Below, in pieces: positions 56,478 to 64,000 of a stretch of DNA of 64,000 nucleotides. The notes under the pieces were generated by a model that searched no databases, was not told the DNA's origin, and saw only the letters and a program-made list of their open reading frames with translations. The DNA is from Nocardiopsis sinuspersici (lineage in GTDB: Bacteria; Actinomycetota; Actinomycetes; Streptosporangiales; Streptosporangiaceae), in the NCBI GenBank assembly GCA_008638415.1, contig VWVT01000015.1, forward strand, positions 1 to 64,000, read 5' to 3'. Made by a program: the position numbers and the translations under genes. The stretch's first letter is position 1. Every line of letters begins with the position of its first letter.

Positions 56478-59438
56478 GTGAGTACCGAACGACGACGGAA
56501 TGCCGAGGGCGACCGTCGCCGGGCCGAGGGCCCGGTCGACGGTTCACGCGGCAGCGGCGGACGGCGCAGGGCCGGCGGTCCTGCGCGGGACGAACGTGCC
56601 GGAGGACGCCGACGCGCGGACGCCGAAGGCGGGTTCTGGGGAGACGGCGCAGGACCCGAGCGCCCGCGACGCGGCCGCCCCCCGGAGCAGGAGGCGCGTT
56701 CCGAGGGCCGCGCCCCCCGGCGCCGCCCCGACGGCGAGCTTCCGCGCCGCCGCTCCGAGGGCGAGCGCCCCAGGCGCCCCCAGGACGGGGAGGCGCCCCG
56801 CCGTCGCCCCGAGGGCGAGCGCCCCAGGCCTCCCCAGGACGGTGAGCGCCCCCGCCGCCGTCCCGAGGGCGGGCGTGCGCGCCGCCCGGAGGGACAGCGG
56901 CGCCGTCCGGACGAGGACCCCCGCGGCCGCCGCAGGGCGGCGGCGGGCGGACCGCGTGATCCCCGTGACCGCGGCCGTGACCGTGAGAACGCCGCACGCT
57001 CCGAGGGCCGCCGCGCCCCGGGGCGCGGCACACGCGCCGCCGGCGGCGGCGGAGGCCGGGGCGGCAGCCGCCGCCGCGGACGCGGTGACGAGGAGCCGGA
57101 CGACCGCCCCTGGTTCAAGCGCTTCATGTCCAAGGCGTGGAAGCCCGCCCTGGTCACCCTCGGCCTGATGATCATCGGCGGTGTGGCCGCCTTCGCGATC
57201 CTGTACGCCACGGCCCCCGACGTCGGTGAGCTGAAGACCAAGGCGGAGACCGAGATGTCCGCCACCCAGATCATGTGGGCCTCCAAGGGCGACGAGAAGC
57301 CCGAGGTCGCGGTCACCACGGGCGAGGTCAGGCGCGTCGAGGTCCAGTACGAGGACATCCCGCCGACGGTCATCAACGGGGTGCTCGCCGCCGAGCAGCG
57401 CACCTTCTTCACCGACCCCGGTATCAGCATCACCGGTATCGGGCGCGCCGTCCTCTCCGGCGGTGAGGCCGGCGGTGGCTCCACCATCACCCAGCAGATG
57501 GCCCGGGGCTACTACAGCAACCTGGACTCGAGCAACAGGTACGTCCGCAAGGTCAAGGAGATCTTCATCTCCATCAAGCTCAACCAGCAGATGGAGAAGG
57601 AGGAGATCCTCACGACCTACCTCAACACCATCTACCTCGGCCGCAACGCCTCGGGCATCGCGATGGCGTCCCAGGCCTACTTCGGCAAGGACCTGAGCGA
57701 GCTGACCGACGCGGAGGGCGCCTTCCTCGGCATCATCATCCAGATGCCCAGCAACTTCGACGACAACGAACTGGGCCCCTGGACCGAGAAGTACCTGAAC
57801 GAGGAGCGCTGGCCCTACGTCCAGAACCAGCTGGCGCTCATGCACGAGGAGGACCCGAGCCTCGGCCTGCCCAGGGAGAAGGCAGAGGCCCTGGAGATCC
57901 CCGAACGGATCCCGTACGGAGTCGAGGAGGGCGAGGAGGCGGAGACCGACCCCAAGTTCGGCTACGTGCGCCAGGCTGTCACCGACGAGATCATCGAGCG
58001 CTACTCCCAGGCGGGCATCACCGCCGAGGACATCGCCACCGAGGGCCTCGTCGTGCAGACCTCGCTGGACCCCGAGCTCATGGACGCCGCGCGCGGTGCC
58101 TTCGACATCCTGCCGGCCACCCCCGAGGACACGATGATGGGCCTGACCGCGGTCGACCCCGCCACGGGTGAGATCGTCGCCTTCCACGGAGGCGACAACT
58201 CGGTCGAGGACGTCAACAACTCGCTGATCCACCGGACACAGGCGGGATCGTCGTACAAGCCCTACGTGCTCGCCACCGCGCTCAGCAACGGCATCAGCCT
58301 CAAGAGCAAGTTCGACGGCGACTCGCCCCAGGAGTTCCCCGGCCTCCAGAGCGAGGTCATCAACGCGGGCAACACCAGCTACGGGCCGGTGAACCTGGTC
58401 AAGGCCACCGCCGACTCGATCAACACCCCGTTCGTGAAGCTGGCGTCGGTGCTGGGCGCGCAGACCGTGGACGCCCTCGCGGTCAAGGCCGGGGTGGCCG
58501 AGGAGCAGACCACGACCTCCACCCAGGGGCCCCTGGTCGCGCTGGGCACCCACCAGGTGAGCACGCTGGACCAGGCCACCGGCTACTCGACCTTCGCGGC
58601 CGGGGGAACGCACCGCCCGGCGCACATGGTCACCGAGCTGCGTACGTCCGAAGGCACGGTCATCCAGCCCGACGACGCCGAGAAGCTGGAGAGCGGCACC
58701 AGGGTGGTCGACGAGGGCGTCGCAGCCGACGTCACCTACGCCATGACCCAGGTGGTCGACGGCGGCGGTGGCAGCAACGCCGCACTGCCCGACGGGCGTC
58801 CTGTCGCGGGCAAGACCGGTACCTCCAGCGACGCGGTCTCCGCGTGGTTCGTGGGCTACACGCCGCAGTTGGTCGCGGCGGTCGGCCTGAGCCGGGAGAA
58901 GGCCACCGACACACTGCAGTTCGACGGCCAGACCGCGGACCAGATCTACGGTGGCACCACCTCGGCCAAGGTGTGGCGCGAGTTCATGATGGTCGCCATG
59001 GAGGGCGTCGAGCCGAAGCAGTTCCCGCCGCCGCAGTACGTCGGTGCGGAGGAGAACTACCTGCCCACGCCGAGCCCGAGCCCCGAGGAGCCCTCGGACG
59101 AGCCCTCGGACGAGCCCTCGGACGAGCCCTCCGACCAGGAGAGCGAGACCGAGTGCGACCCGGACCACCCGGGCCAGGGGCAGCCGTGCCCGTCGGACGA
59201 GCCGACCAACGAGGAGTGCCCCCCGTTGGACTTCGAGTGCCAGGGCGAGGGGGAGCCCGAGCCCCCGCAGGGGTGCGACGGCCGGAACCCGCCCGACGAG
59301 TGTGAGACCACCCAGCCGTCCGACCAGCCCACGGTGGAGGGCGAGGAGAACGGAGGAGACCAGGGCGGTCTCTTCGGCCGGACCGGCGCCAGTGGTGGTG
59401 AGACCGGCAGGAGGGCCGTTCTGACCCGCGAGGACTGA
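56478..59438 (+). CDS. Class A penicillin-binding protein (bifunctional)
   Basis: Peptidoglycan glycosyltransferase plus transpeptidase (986 aa). A very unusual ~210-residue cytoplasmic N-terminus of Arg/Pro/Glu/Gly repeats (RRRPEGERPRPPQDGE type) precedes one membrane helix (about 222-243). The GT51 domain carries AAEQRTFFTDPG with catalytic Glu and GGSTITQQMARGYY. The transpeptidase has SxxK as SSYK (AGSSYKPY), SxN as SIN (ADSINTPF) and KTG in VAGKTGTSSDAVSAW. The C-terminal ~150 residues are Pro/Glu/Asp-rich with EPSD repeats and several Cys. GTG start with GAGGA close upstream. A PBP ahead of rpsF-ssb-rpsR-rplI is standard in actinobacteria. Confidence 0.95.
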   Translation: MSTERRRNAEGDRRRAEGPVDGSRGSGGRRRAGGPARDERAGGRRRADAEGGFWGDGAGPERPRRGRPPEQEARSEGRAPRRRPDGELPRRRSEGERPRRPQDGEAPRRRPEGERPRPPQDGERPRRRPEGGRARRPEGQRRRPDEDPRGRRRAAAGGPRDPRDRGRDRENAARSEGRRAPGRGTRAAGGGGGRGGSRRRGRGDEEPDDRPWFKRFMSKAWKPALVTLGLMIIGGVAAFAILYATAPDVGELKTKAETEMSATQIMWASKGDEKPEVAVTTGEVRRVEVQYEDIPPTVINGVLAAEQRTFFTDPGISITGIGRAVLSGGEAGGGSTITQQMARGYYSNLDSSNRYVRKVKEIFISIKLNQQMEKEEILTTYLNTIYLGRNASGIAMASQAYFGKDLSELTDAEGAFLGIIIQMPSNFDDNELGPWTEKYLNEERWPYVQNQLALMHEEDPSLGLPREKAEALEIPERIPYGVEEGEEAETDPKFGYVRQAVTDEIIERYSQAGITAEDIATEGLVVQTSLDPELMDAARGAFDILPATPEDTMMGLTAVDPATGEIVAFHGGDNSVEDVNNSLIHRTQAGSSYKPYVLATALSNGISLKSKFDGDSPQEFPGLQSEVINAGNTSYGPVNLVKATADSINTPFVKLASVLGAQTVDALAVKAGVAEEQTTTSTQGPLVALGTHQVSTLDQATGYSTFAAGGTHRPAHMVTELRTSEGTVIQPDDAEKLESGTRVVDEGVAADVTYAMTQVVDGGGGSNAALPDGRPVAGKTGTSSDAVSAWFVGYTPQLVAAVGLSREKATDTLQFDGQTADQIYGGTTSAKVWREFMMVAMEGVEPKQFPPPQYVGAEENYLPTPSPSPEEPSDEPSDEPSDEPSDQESETECDPDHPGQGQPCPSDEPTNEECPPLDFECQGEGEPEPPQGCDGRNPPDECETTQPSDQPTVEGEENGGDQGGLFGRTGASGGETGRRAVLTRED

Positions 59439-59458
59439 CGCGGTCCACGACGGAGGCG

Positions 59459-59493
59459 GCGGGGGCCGGTGCGCGGAGGAGCGCACCGGCCCC
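59459..59493 (+). terminator. Terminator after the PBP gene
   Basis: GGGGGCCGGTGCGC and GCGCACCGGCCCCC form a perfect 14-bp stem with a short purine loop, about 20 bases past the stop. It separates the PBP gene from the ribosomal-protein operon. Confidence 0.85.
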
Positions 59494-59673
59494 CGCCCGT
59501 GTCGGGGCCGTCCACAGGCGGCACCGGGTGGTACGCGCCTGCTGGTAATCTTGACTCTCGTATGGCTCTGAGCCCGTCGGCGCCCGCCCAAGGCGCGGCA
59601 TCCACCGCGGGCTCCTGCCCTCCTGCCATGGAGATTCCATGGCCGCGACAGTCCAGAGGAGGAACGTACGCCT

Positions 59674-59964
59674 ATGCGTCGTTACGAAATCATGGTCATC
59701 CTCGACCCCAACCTCGACGAGCGCACCGTCGCCCCGTCGCTGGAGAACTTCCTGTCCGTCGTCCGCAACGACGGCGGCTCGGTCGAGAAGGTCGACATCT
59801 GGGGCAAGCGCCGCCTGGCCTACGACATCGACAAGAACTCCGAGGGCATCTACGCGGTGGTCGACCTGAGCGCCGAGCCCGCCACGGTCAAGGAGCTGGA
59901 CCGTCAGTTCGGCATCGCCGAGGCCGTGCTCCGCACCAAGGTGCTCCGCCCCGAGGTCCACTAG
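59674..59964 (+). CDS. rpsF: 30S ribosomal protein S6
   Basis: Small-subunit protein (96 aa) pairing with S18. It reads [19 protein letters not shown] and [20 protein letters not shown], the S6 signatures. AGAGGAGG lies ~13 nt upstream of the ATG. It is first gene of rpsF-ssb-rpsR-rplI, an operon in which S6/S18 often autoregulate. Confidence 0.98.
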   Translation: MRRYEIMVILDPNLDERTVAPSLENFLSVVRNDGGSVEKVDIWGKRRLAYDIDKNSEGIYAVVDLSAEPATVKELDRQFGIAEAVLRTKVLRPEVH

Positions 59965-60079
59965 GCGGCACCGTCGCGCACCCCCCGACCCCGACCGTTC
60001 GTTATGTCACTGGTGGCACGGATGATCGGGGGAGCAGGCGAAACCGTCTGATCCGACTACCTCGAACCGGAGTCCAGCC

Positions 60080-60649
60080 ATGGCAGGCGAAACCCAGATC
60101 ACGCTCGTCGGCAACCTGGTCGACGACCCTGAACTGCGCTTCACGCCCAGTGGAGCCGCGGTCGCCAACTTCCGTGTGGCCTCGACGCCCCGCACCTTCG
60201 ACCGCGCGTCGGGGGAGTGGAAGGACGGCGAGTCCATGTTCCTCACCTGCACGGTGTGGCGGCAGTACGCGGAGAACGTGGCCGAGAGCCTCCAGCGCGG
60301 TATGCGCGTCATCGTGCAGGGACGCCTGAAGCAGCGCTCGTACGAGACTCGCGAGGGTGAGAAGCGGACCGTCTACGAGATCGACGTCGAAGAGGTCGGC
60401 CCGGCCCTGCGCAGCGCCACCGCCAAGGTGACCAAGACGCCGCGCCAGGGCGGCGGCGGTGGCGGTTTCGGTGGCGGCCAGCCCCAGGGCGGCGGCTACG
60501 GGAACCAGGGCGGCGGCTTCGGCGGTCCGCAGGGCGGCGGAAGCCGCAGCGGTCCTCCGGCCGACGACCCGTGGGCGACCAACGGTAGCGGTGGGGGCGG
60601 TTTCGGCGGTGGCGGCGGCGGAGGCTTCTCCGACGAGCCTCCGTTCTAG
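60080..60649 (+). CDS. ssb: Single-stranded DNA-binding protein
   Basis: Coats single-stranded DNA during replication and repair (189 aa). The OB fold (1-110) contains [20 protein letters not shown] and [21 protein letters not shown] Gly/Gln-rich flexible linker follows, and the protein ends SDEPPF, the acidic tip that recruits partner proteins. Located between rpsF and rpsR as in most actinobacteria. ATG 60080; length normal. Confidence 0.98.
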   Translation: MAGETQITLVGNLVDDPELRFTPSGAAVANFRVASTPRTFDRASGEWKDGESMFLTCTVWRQYAENVAESLQRGMRVIVQGRLKQRSYETREGEKRTVYEIDVEEVGPALRSATAKVTKTPRQGGGGGGFGGGQPQGGGYGNQGGGFGGPQGGGSRSGPPADDPWATNGSGGGGFGGGGGGGFSDEPPF

Positions 60650-60756
60650 TCGGCCAGTAGCAGTACCGGCCCGGCGCCCCGATACGCCAGGCCGTTGTCC
60701 ACATGTCCCAGCCCATCCCCGGGAGAACCCCGGGGCTCTTGCGAAGGAGCACCACG

Positions 60757-60993
60757 ATGGCGAAGCCTCCGGCGCGCAAGCCCAAGAAGAAGGTTTGCCT
60801 TTTCTGCCAGGAGAAGCAGTCCTACATCGACTACAAGGACACCACGCTTCTCCGCAAGTTCATCTCCGAGCGCGGCAAGATCCGTGCCCGACGCGTCACG
60901 GGTAACTGCACCCAGCACCAGCGCGACGTCGCGACCGCGATCAAGAACGCGCGCGAGGTGGCCCTGCTGCCCTACACCAGCAGCGCTCGCTAA
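60757..60993 (+). CDS. rpsR: 30S ribosomal protein S18, zinc-binding type
   Basis: Small-subunit protein (78 aa) that binds S6. It has four candidate zinc ligands, C14xxC17 (VCLFCQEK) and C51xxH54 (GNCTQH), so it is the C-plus form; zinc-independent paralogues lack these. I start at ATG 60757 ([12 protein letters not shown]) with GGAG ~8 nt upstream; an upstream in-frame ATG adds 18 unconserved residues. Confidence 0.97.
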   Translation: MAKPPARKPKKKVCLFCQEKQSYIDYKDTTLLRKFISERGKIRARRVTGNCTQHQRDVATAIKNAREVALLPYTSSAR

Positions 60994-61019
60994 CGGCGAT
61001 ATCGAGGGAGGTTTTTGTC

Positions 61020-61466
61020 GTGAAGCTGATTTTGACCCACGAGGTCAACGGTCTCGGAGCCCCCGGCGATGTCGTCGAGGTGAAGAACGGCTACGGCCGC
61101 AACTACCTGCTTCCCCGCGGGTTCGCCATCCGGTGGACGCGCGGCGGTCAGAAGCAGATCGACCTGATCCAGCGCGCGCGTTCCGCGCGTGACATCCGCA
61201 CCCTGGACGAGGCCCAGCAGGTCGCGGGCAGGGTCAACGCGCTCACCGTGCGCCTCAAGCAGCGCGCCGGCGAGGGTGGCCGCCTGTTCGGCTCGGTCAC
61301 GCCCGCGGACGTCGCCGAGGCCGTCAAGGCCACCGGCGGTCCCGAGCTGGACAAGCGTCGGATCGAGATCAAGAACCCGATCAAGTCGGTCGGAAGCCAC
61401 AAGGTCCAGGTCCGCCTGCACCCCGAGGTCTCCGCGACGATCAAGCTGGACGTCGTCGGCGCCTGA
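61020..61466 (+). CDS. rplI: 50S ribosomal protein L9
   Basis: Elongated large-subunit protein (148 aa): the N-terminal domain [20 protein letters not shown] with [13 protein letters not shown], a long central helix, and a C-terminal domain with [18 protein letters not shown] 61020 follows GGAGG by about 9 nt. Last gene of the rpsF operon, followed by a hairpin. Confidence 0.98.
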   Translation: MKLILTHEVNGLGAPGDVVEVKNGYGRNYLLPRGFAIRWTRGGQKQIDLIQRARSARDIRTLDEAQQVAGRVNALTVRLKQRAGEGGRLFGSVTPADVAEAVKATGGPELDKRRIEIKNPIKSVGSHKVQVRLHPEVSATIKLDVVGA

Positions 61467-61486
61467 CCAGGGCATCCGGCACGTCG

Positions 61487-61518
61487 GGTCCCGTCTCCTC
61501 TCCGGAGGAGGCGGGACC
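61487..61518 (+). terminator. Terminator after rplI
   Basis: GGTCCCGTCTCCTC and GAGGAGGCGGGACC pair almost perfectly over a TCCG loop, 20 bases past the rplI stop. It ends the ribosomal-protein operon. Confidence 0.8.
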
Positions 61519-61730
61519 TCGCTGTTTCCGGGGCCGCCGTCCACCGGCTCCCGTCCCCGGCCCCCGTCGCCTTCGAGCCGTGCCGTTCCGGACCTCCTTC
61601 CGTAATGGGGGGATACCTCCTGACACGCCTGGCCTCCCAGGCAACCCTTTGGTCACTCTTTGTAATCTATCGTGTTCTCTGTGTTGGTGTCGTATGTTGC
61701 GCCACCCCGCACGGAGAGGACGGCAGACCG

Positions 61731-62564
61731 ATGACCGAGGAAAGAAGAGACGAGTCGGGCCGACACGCACAGGTGGACCGCAGGACCGTCCTGCGCGCGA
61801 CCGCCCTCACCGCCGGAGGAGTGGTCCTCGGCGGGATGATGGGAATCTCCACGCCGGACGGGGCCCTCGCCGCGGCCGGGCCCAAGGTGTACACGCGCTC
61901 CGACTGGGGCGCCCGCAACCCGAAGAACAAGATCGAGGTCCTGGGCCGGGGGCCCACGCACATCGTCGTGCACCACACCGCCACGGCGAACGTGTCCGAC
62001 GTCTCGACCTCGCACGCGGCGGCGCTCTCACGCGCCATCCAGCGCCACCACATGAACACCAACGGGTGGAGCGACATCGGACAGCAGCTCACCATCAGCC
62101 GGGGCGGGCACATCATGGAGGGCCGCCACCGGAGCCTGTGGGCCATCGGCGCCGGACACCACGTGGTCGGCGCGCACACCGCCAACCACAACGGGCACAC
62201 GATCGGGATCGAGAACGAGGGCACCTACAGTTCGGCGAGCCCGCCGGGGAACCTCGTGGACTCGCTGGTGGACACCTGTGCCTGGCTGTGCCTGGCGTAC
62301 CGGCTGGACCCGGACGAGGCGATCGTCGGCCACCGCGACTTCAACACGACGGGCTGCCCCGGCGACAGGCTCTACGCGATGCTCCCGCGACTGCGCAAGA
62401 GTGTGAGGAGCAGGATGCGGAGGCGGCTCGGACACATGAGCGCGGCGGCGGACACCCCGCTGGACCCGGAGCAGATGCCCACCCGCCCCGAGGTTCCACG
62501 GGACGAGGAGGCGGCGCTCTTCTACCACGGCCCCACGGTCGGAGACCGGGACACGTCCCCGTGA
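61731..62564 (+). CDS. Peptidoglycan recognition protein / N-acetylmuramoyl-L-alanine amidase
   Basis: Secreted zinc amidase that cuts the glycan-peptide bond of peptidoglycan (277 aa). A Tat-type signal, DRRTVLRATALTAGG with paired Arg at 17-18, ends near ALAAAG. The amidase-2/PGRP domain (about 53-225) shows TRSDWGARNP, zinc ligand His in HIVVHHTA, and the second pair in VGHRDFNTTGCPGD (His and Cys). ATG 61731 is chosen because it gives a proper Tat signal; the frame is open to 61605. It sits between rplI and a convergent exporter gene, an insertion relative to the usual rplI-dinF neighbours. Confidence 0.92.
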   Translation: MTEERRDESGRHAQVDRRTVLRATALTAGGVVLGGMMGISTPDGALAAAGPKVYTRSDWGARNPKNKIEVLGRGPTHIVVHHTATANVSDVSTSHAAALSRAIQRHHMNTNGWSDIGQQLTISRGGHIMEGRHRSLWAIGAGHHVVGAHTANHNGHTIGIENEGTYSSASPPGNLVDSLVDTCAWLCLAYRLDPDEAIVGHRDFNTTGCPGDRLYAMLPRLRKSVRSRMRRRLGHMSAAADTPLDPEQMPTRPEVPRDEEAALFYHGPTVGDRDTSP

Positions 62565-62601
62565 CCGGAACCGCGGCCGGCCGCGGACGTACGCGGCCGG
62601 C

Positions 62602-62632
62602 GGGCCCGTCACGGCCGTGCCGTGGCGGGCCC
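62602..62632. terminator. Hairpin between convergent amidase and MATE genes
   Basis: GGGCCCGTCACGG pairs with CCGTGGCGGGCCC (one T/G mismatch) over CCGTG. It lies 37 bases after the amidase stop and 5 bases from the MATE stop, so it may serve both. Confidence 0.75.
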
Positions 62633-62637
62633 CGGCC

Positions 62638-63987
62638 TCAGGGCCGGCTCGCGCCGGTGACCAGCCACGCCGTGCCCCGGGCCCGGGCGCCCAGGGTGAG
62701 CGTGCGGGCGAGGATCCACACCGCGAAGGCGGTCCACAGGCCCACCAGGCCCCACACGGAACCGTTCGCCGACCACGGCAGGACCAGGGCGAAGGGCAGG
62801 AAGGCCAGCATCGTCCACAGGGACGCCCACGCCAGGTAGCGCTGGTCCCCGGCTCCCATCAGGACGCCGTCCAGCACCATGGTCACCCCGCTCAGCGGCT
62901 GCATGAGGGCGACCACCACCAGCGAGGCCGTGATGAGGGTGCGCACCTCGGGGTCCGAGGTGAACGGGATCCACGCCCACGGCATCACCAGGAACACCAA
63001 TGCCGTGAACACCAGTCCCAGCATCACGCCCCACTCCACCATGCGGCGCGTGGCGTCACGGGTGCCCCTGACGTCCCCCGCACCCAGGTAGCGGCCCACG
63101 ATCGACTGCCCGGCGATGGCGATCGCGTCCATGGCGAACACCAGCAGGGCCCAGATGTTGTAGCTCACCTGGTGCGCGGCGATCGACGCGTCGCCCAGGC
63201 GGGCCGCCACCGCCGTGGTCACCAGCGCCACCACGCGCATCGACACGCTGCGCAGGAACAGCGCGAACCCCGCCGAGGCCGAGGAGCGCAGCCCCGCCGC
63301 CGTGGGCGCGAGGGACACGCCCTCGCGGCGGGCGGCGCGGACGACCATCGCCGCGTACCAGAAGGCGGCCGAACCCTGGGCGATCACCGTAGACCAGGCC
63401 GAACCCGCGATGCCCCAGTCCAGGACCAGTACGAACACCGCGCACAGTGCCGCGTTGCCGACGTAGGAGGCGACGGCCACCAGCAGCGGCGTACGCGCGT
63501 CCTGGAGTCCGCGCAGCACTCCGGTACCCGCCATGACGACGAGGAGGAACGGCGTGCTGAGCAGGCTGATCCGCAGATAGGTCAGGGCGTACGGGGCCAC
63601 GTCCGCCGAGGCGCCCAGCGCGTCCACCAGTACGGGGCCCAGCGGCCAGCCGACCGCGACGGCGACGGCGCCCAGCAGGACCGCGAGCCACATGCCGTCC
63701 ACACCGTCGCGGACCCCGCCGGGGACGTCGCCCGCCCCGAACCTGCGGGCGACCGCCGCGGTGGTGCCGTAGGCGAGGAAGATGCAGACGGCCACCAGCG
63801 TGAGGAGGACCTGCCCGGCCACGCCGAGGCCGCCCAGCGCCTGGGTGCCCAGGGTGCCGACGATCGCGGAGTCGGTGAGCAGGAAGAGCGGTTCGCTGAT
63901 GAGTGCGAAGAACGTGGGGATCGCCAGGGCGAAGATCTCGCGGTCGTGGCGGTGCCGGAAGGGGACGGCGGAAAGGATCTGTGGCAT
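62638..63987 (-). CDS. MATE efflux family protein, DinF subfamily
   Basis: Twelve-helix multidrug/toxin exporter (449 aa), probably Na+- or H+-coupled. Typical stretches: the N-terminal helix FALAIPTFFALISEPLFLLT with SAIVGTLGTQALGG, and the second-half counterpart AVAARLGDASIAAHQVSYN. DinF-type genes commonly follow rplI in actinobacteria, although here the amidase gene lies between. ATG 63987 gives MPQILSAVPFRHRHDREIFA, complete within the window. Confidence 0.94.
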   Translation of the reverse strand: MPQILSAVPFRHRHDREIFALAIPTFFALISEPLFLLTDSAIVGTLGTQALGGLGVAGQVLLTLVAVCIFLAYGTTAAVARRFGAGDVPGGVRDGVDGMWLAVLLGAVAVAVGWPLGPVLVDALGASADVAPYALTYLRISLLSTPFLLVVMAGTGVLRGLQDARTPLLVAVASYVGNAALCAVFVLVLDWGIAGSAWSTVIAQGSAAFWYAAMVVRAARREGVSLAPTAAGLRSSASAGFALFLRSVSMRVVALVTTAVAARLGDASIAAHQVSYNIWALLVFAMDAIAIAGQSIVGRYLGAGDVRGTRDATRRMVEWGVMLGLVFTALVFLVMPWAWIPFTSDPEVRTLITASLVVVALMQPLSGVTMVLDGVLMGAGDQRYLAWASLWTMLAFLPFALVLPWSANGSVWGLVGLWTAFAVWILARTLTLGARARGTAWLVTGASRP

Positions 63988-64000
63988 GGCACGGCCACAG

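Overview
The window is a 64 kb stretch of a high-GC actinomycete chromosome centred on the replication origin. The gene order, the frequent GTG and TTG starts, seven TGTTTCACGTGAAACA parS sites and TTRTCCACA DnaA boxes all fit a Streptosporangiales-type genome. My best guess is Nocardiopsis or a relative; that name is inference, not read from the sequence.

Layout. (1) 1-13.4 kb is an accessory arm. It holds the 5' part of a non-ribosomal peptide synthetase (minus strand, running off base 1), a divergent membrane-anchored M23 peptidase, an ABC transporter pair and an orphan LuxR-type regulator. About 1.6 kb of non-coding DNA follows, the first half unusually AT-rich for this genome. (2) 13.4-16.0 kb is a LysR/EamA cassette bracketed by two diverged direct-repeat copies of the DNA that follows tRNA-Ile(GAU). 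(3) 16.2-29.4 kb, minus strand, is the conserved origin arm: DUF3566 membrane protein, gyrA, gyrB, dciA, recF, gnd, dnaN, dnaA. (4) 30.3-36.2 kb, plus strand, is the opposite arm: rpmH, rnpA, yidD, yidC, jag, rsmG, parA, parB. (5) 36.4-51 kb, minus strand, carries trxA, trxB, a small membrane protein, anti-sigma factor, SigM-like sigma factor, a pseudokinase, two tandem murJ genes and a DUF6049 protein. A plus-strand two-component system is inserted in it. (6) 51-64 kb carries a CCA-adding enzyme, an MFS transporter, inositol-phosphate synthase, a class A PBP, rpsF-ssb-rpsR-rplI, a peptidoglycan amidase and a DinF-type MATE exporter.

How it works together. DnaA-box arrays lie on both sides of dnaA, next to genes for the initiator, sliding clamp, DciA, RecF and gyrase. 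ParA/ParB and seven parS sites lie within about 9 kb, so initiation and origin segregation are physically coupled. The right side is a cell-envelope block: lipid II flippases with a pseudokinase partner, a sigma/anti-sigma pair, a PBP, an amidase, and YidC/YidD membrane insertion.

Most notable observations: parS sites embedded in long perfect palindromes at gene ends; a second DnaA-box array upstream of dnaA; a dispersed GTCGAC-rich small repeat, one copy of which sits in frame inside a response-regulator receiver domain; a peptidase domain joined to a membrane domain I associate with metallophosphoesterases; an NRPS whose first condensation domain has Tyr in place of the catalytic His; and a repeated leaderless start architecture (TANNNT, 6 nt, start codon).
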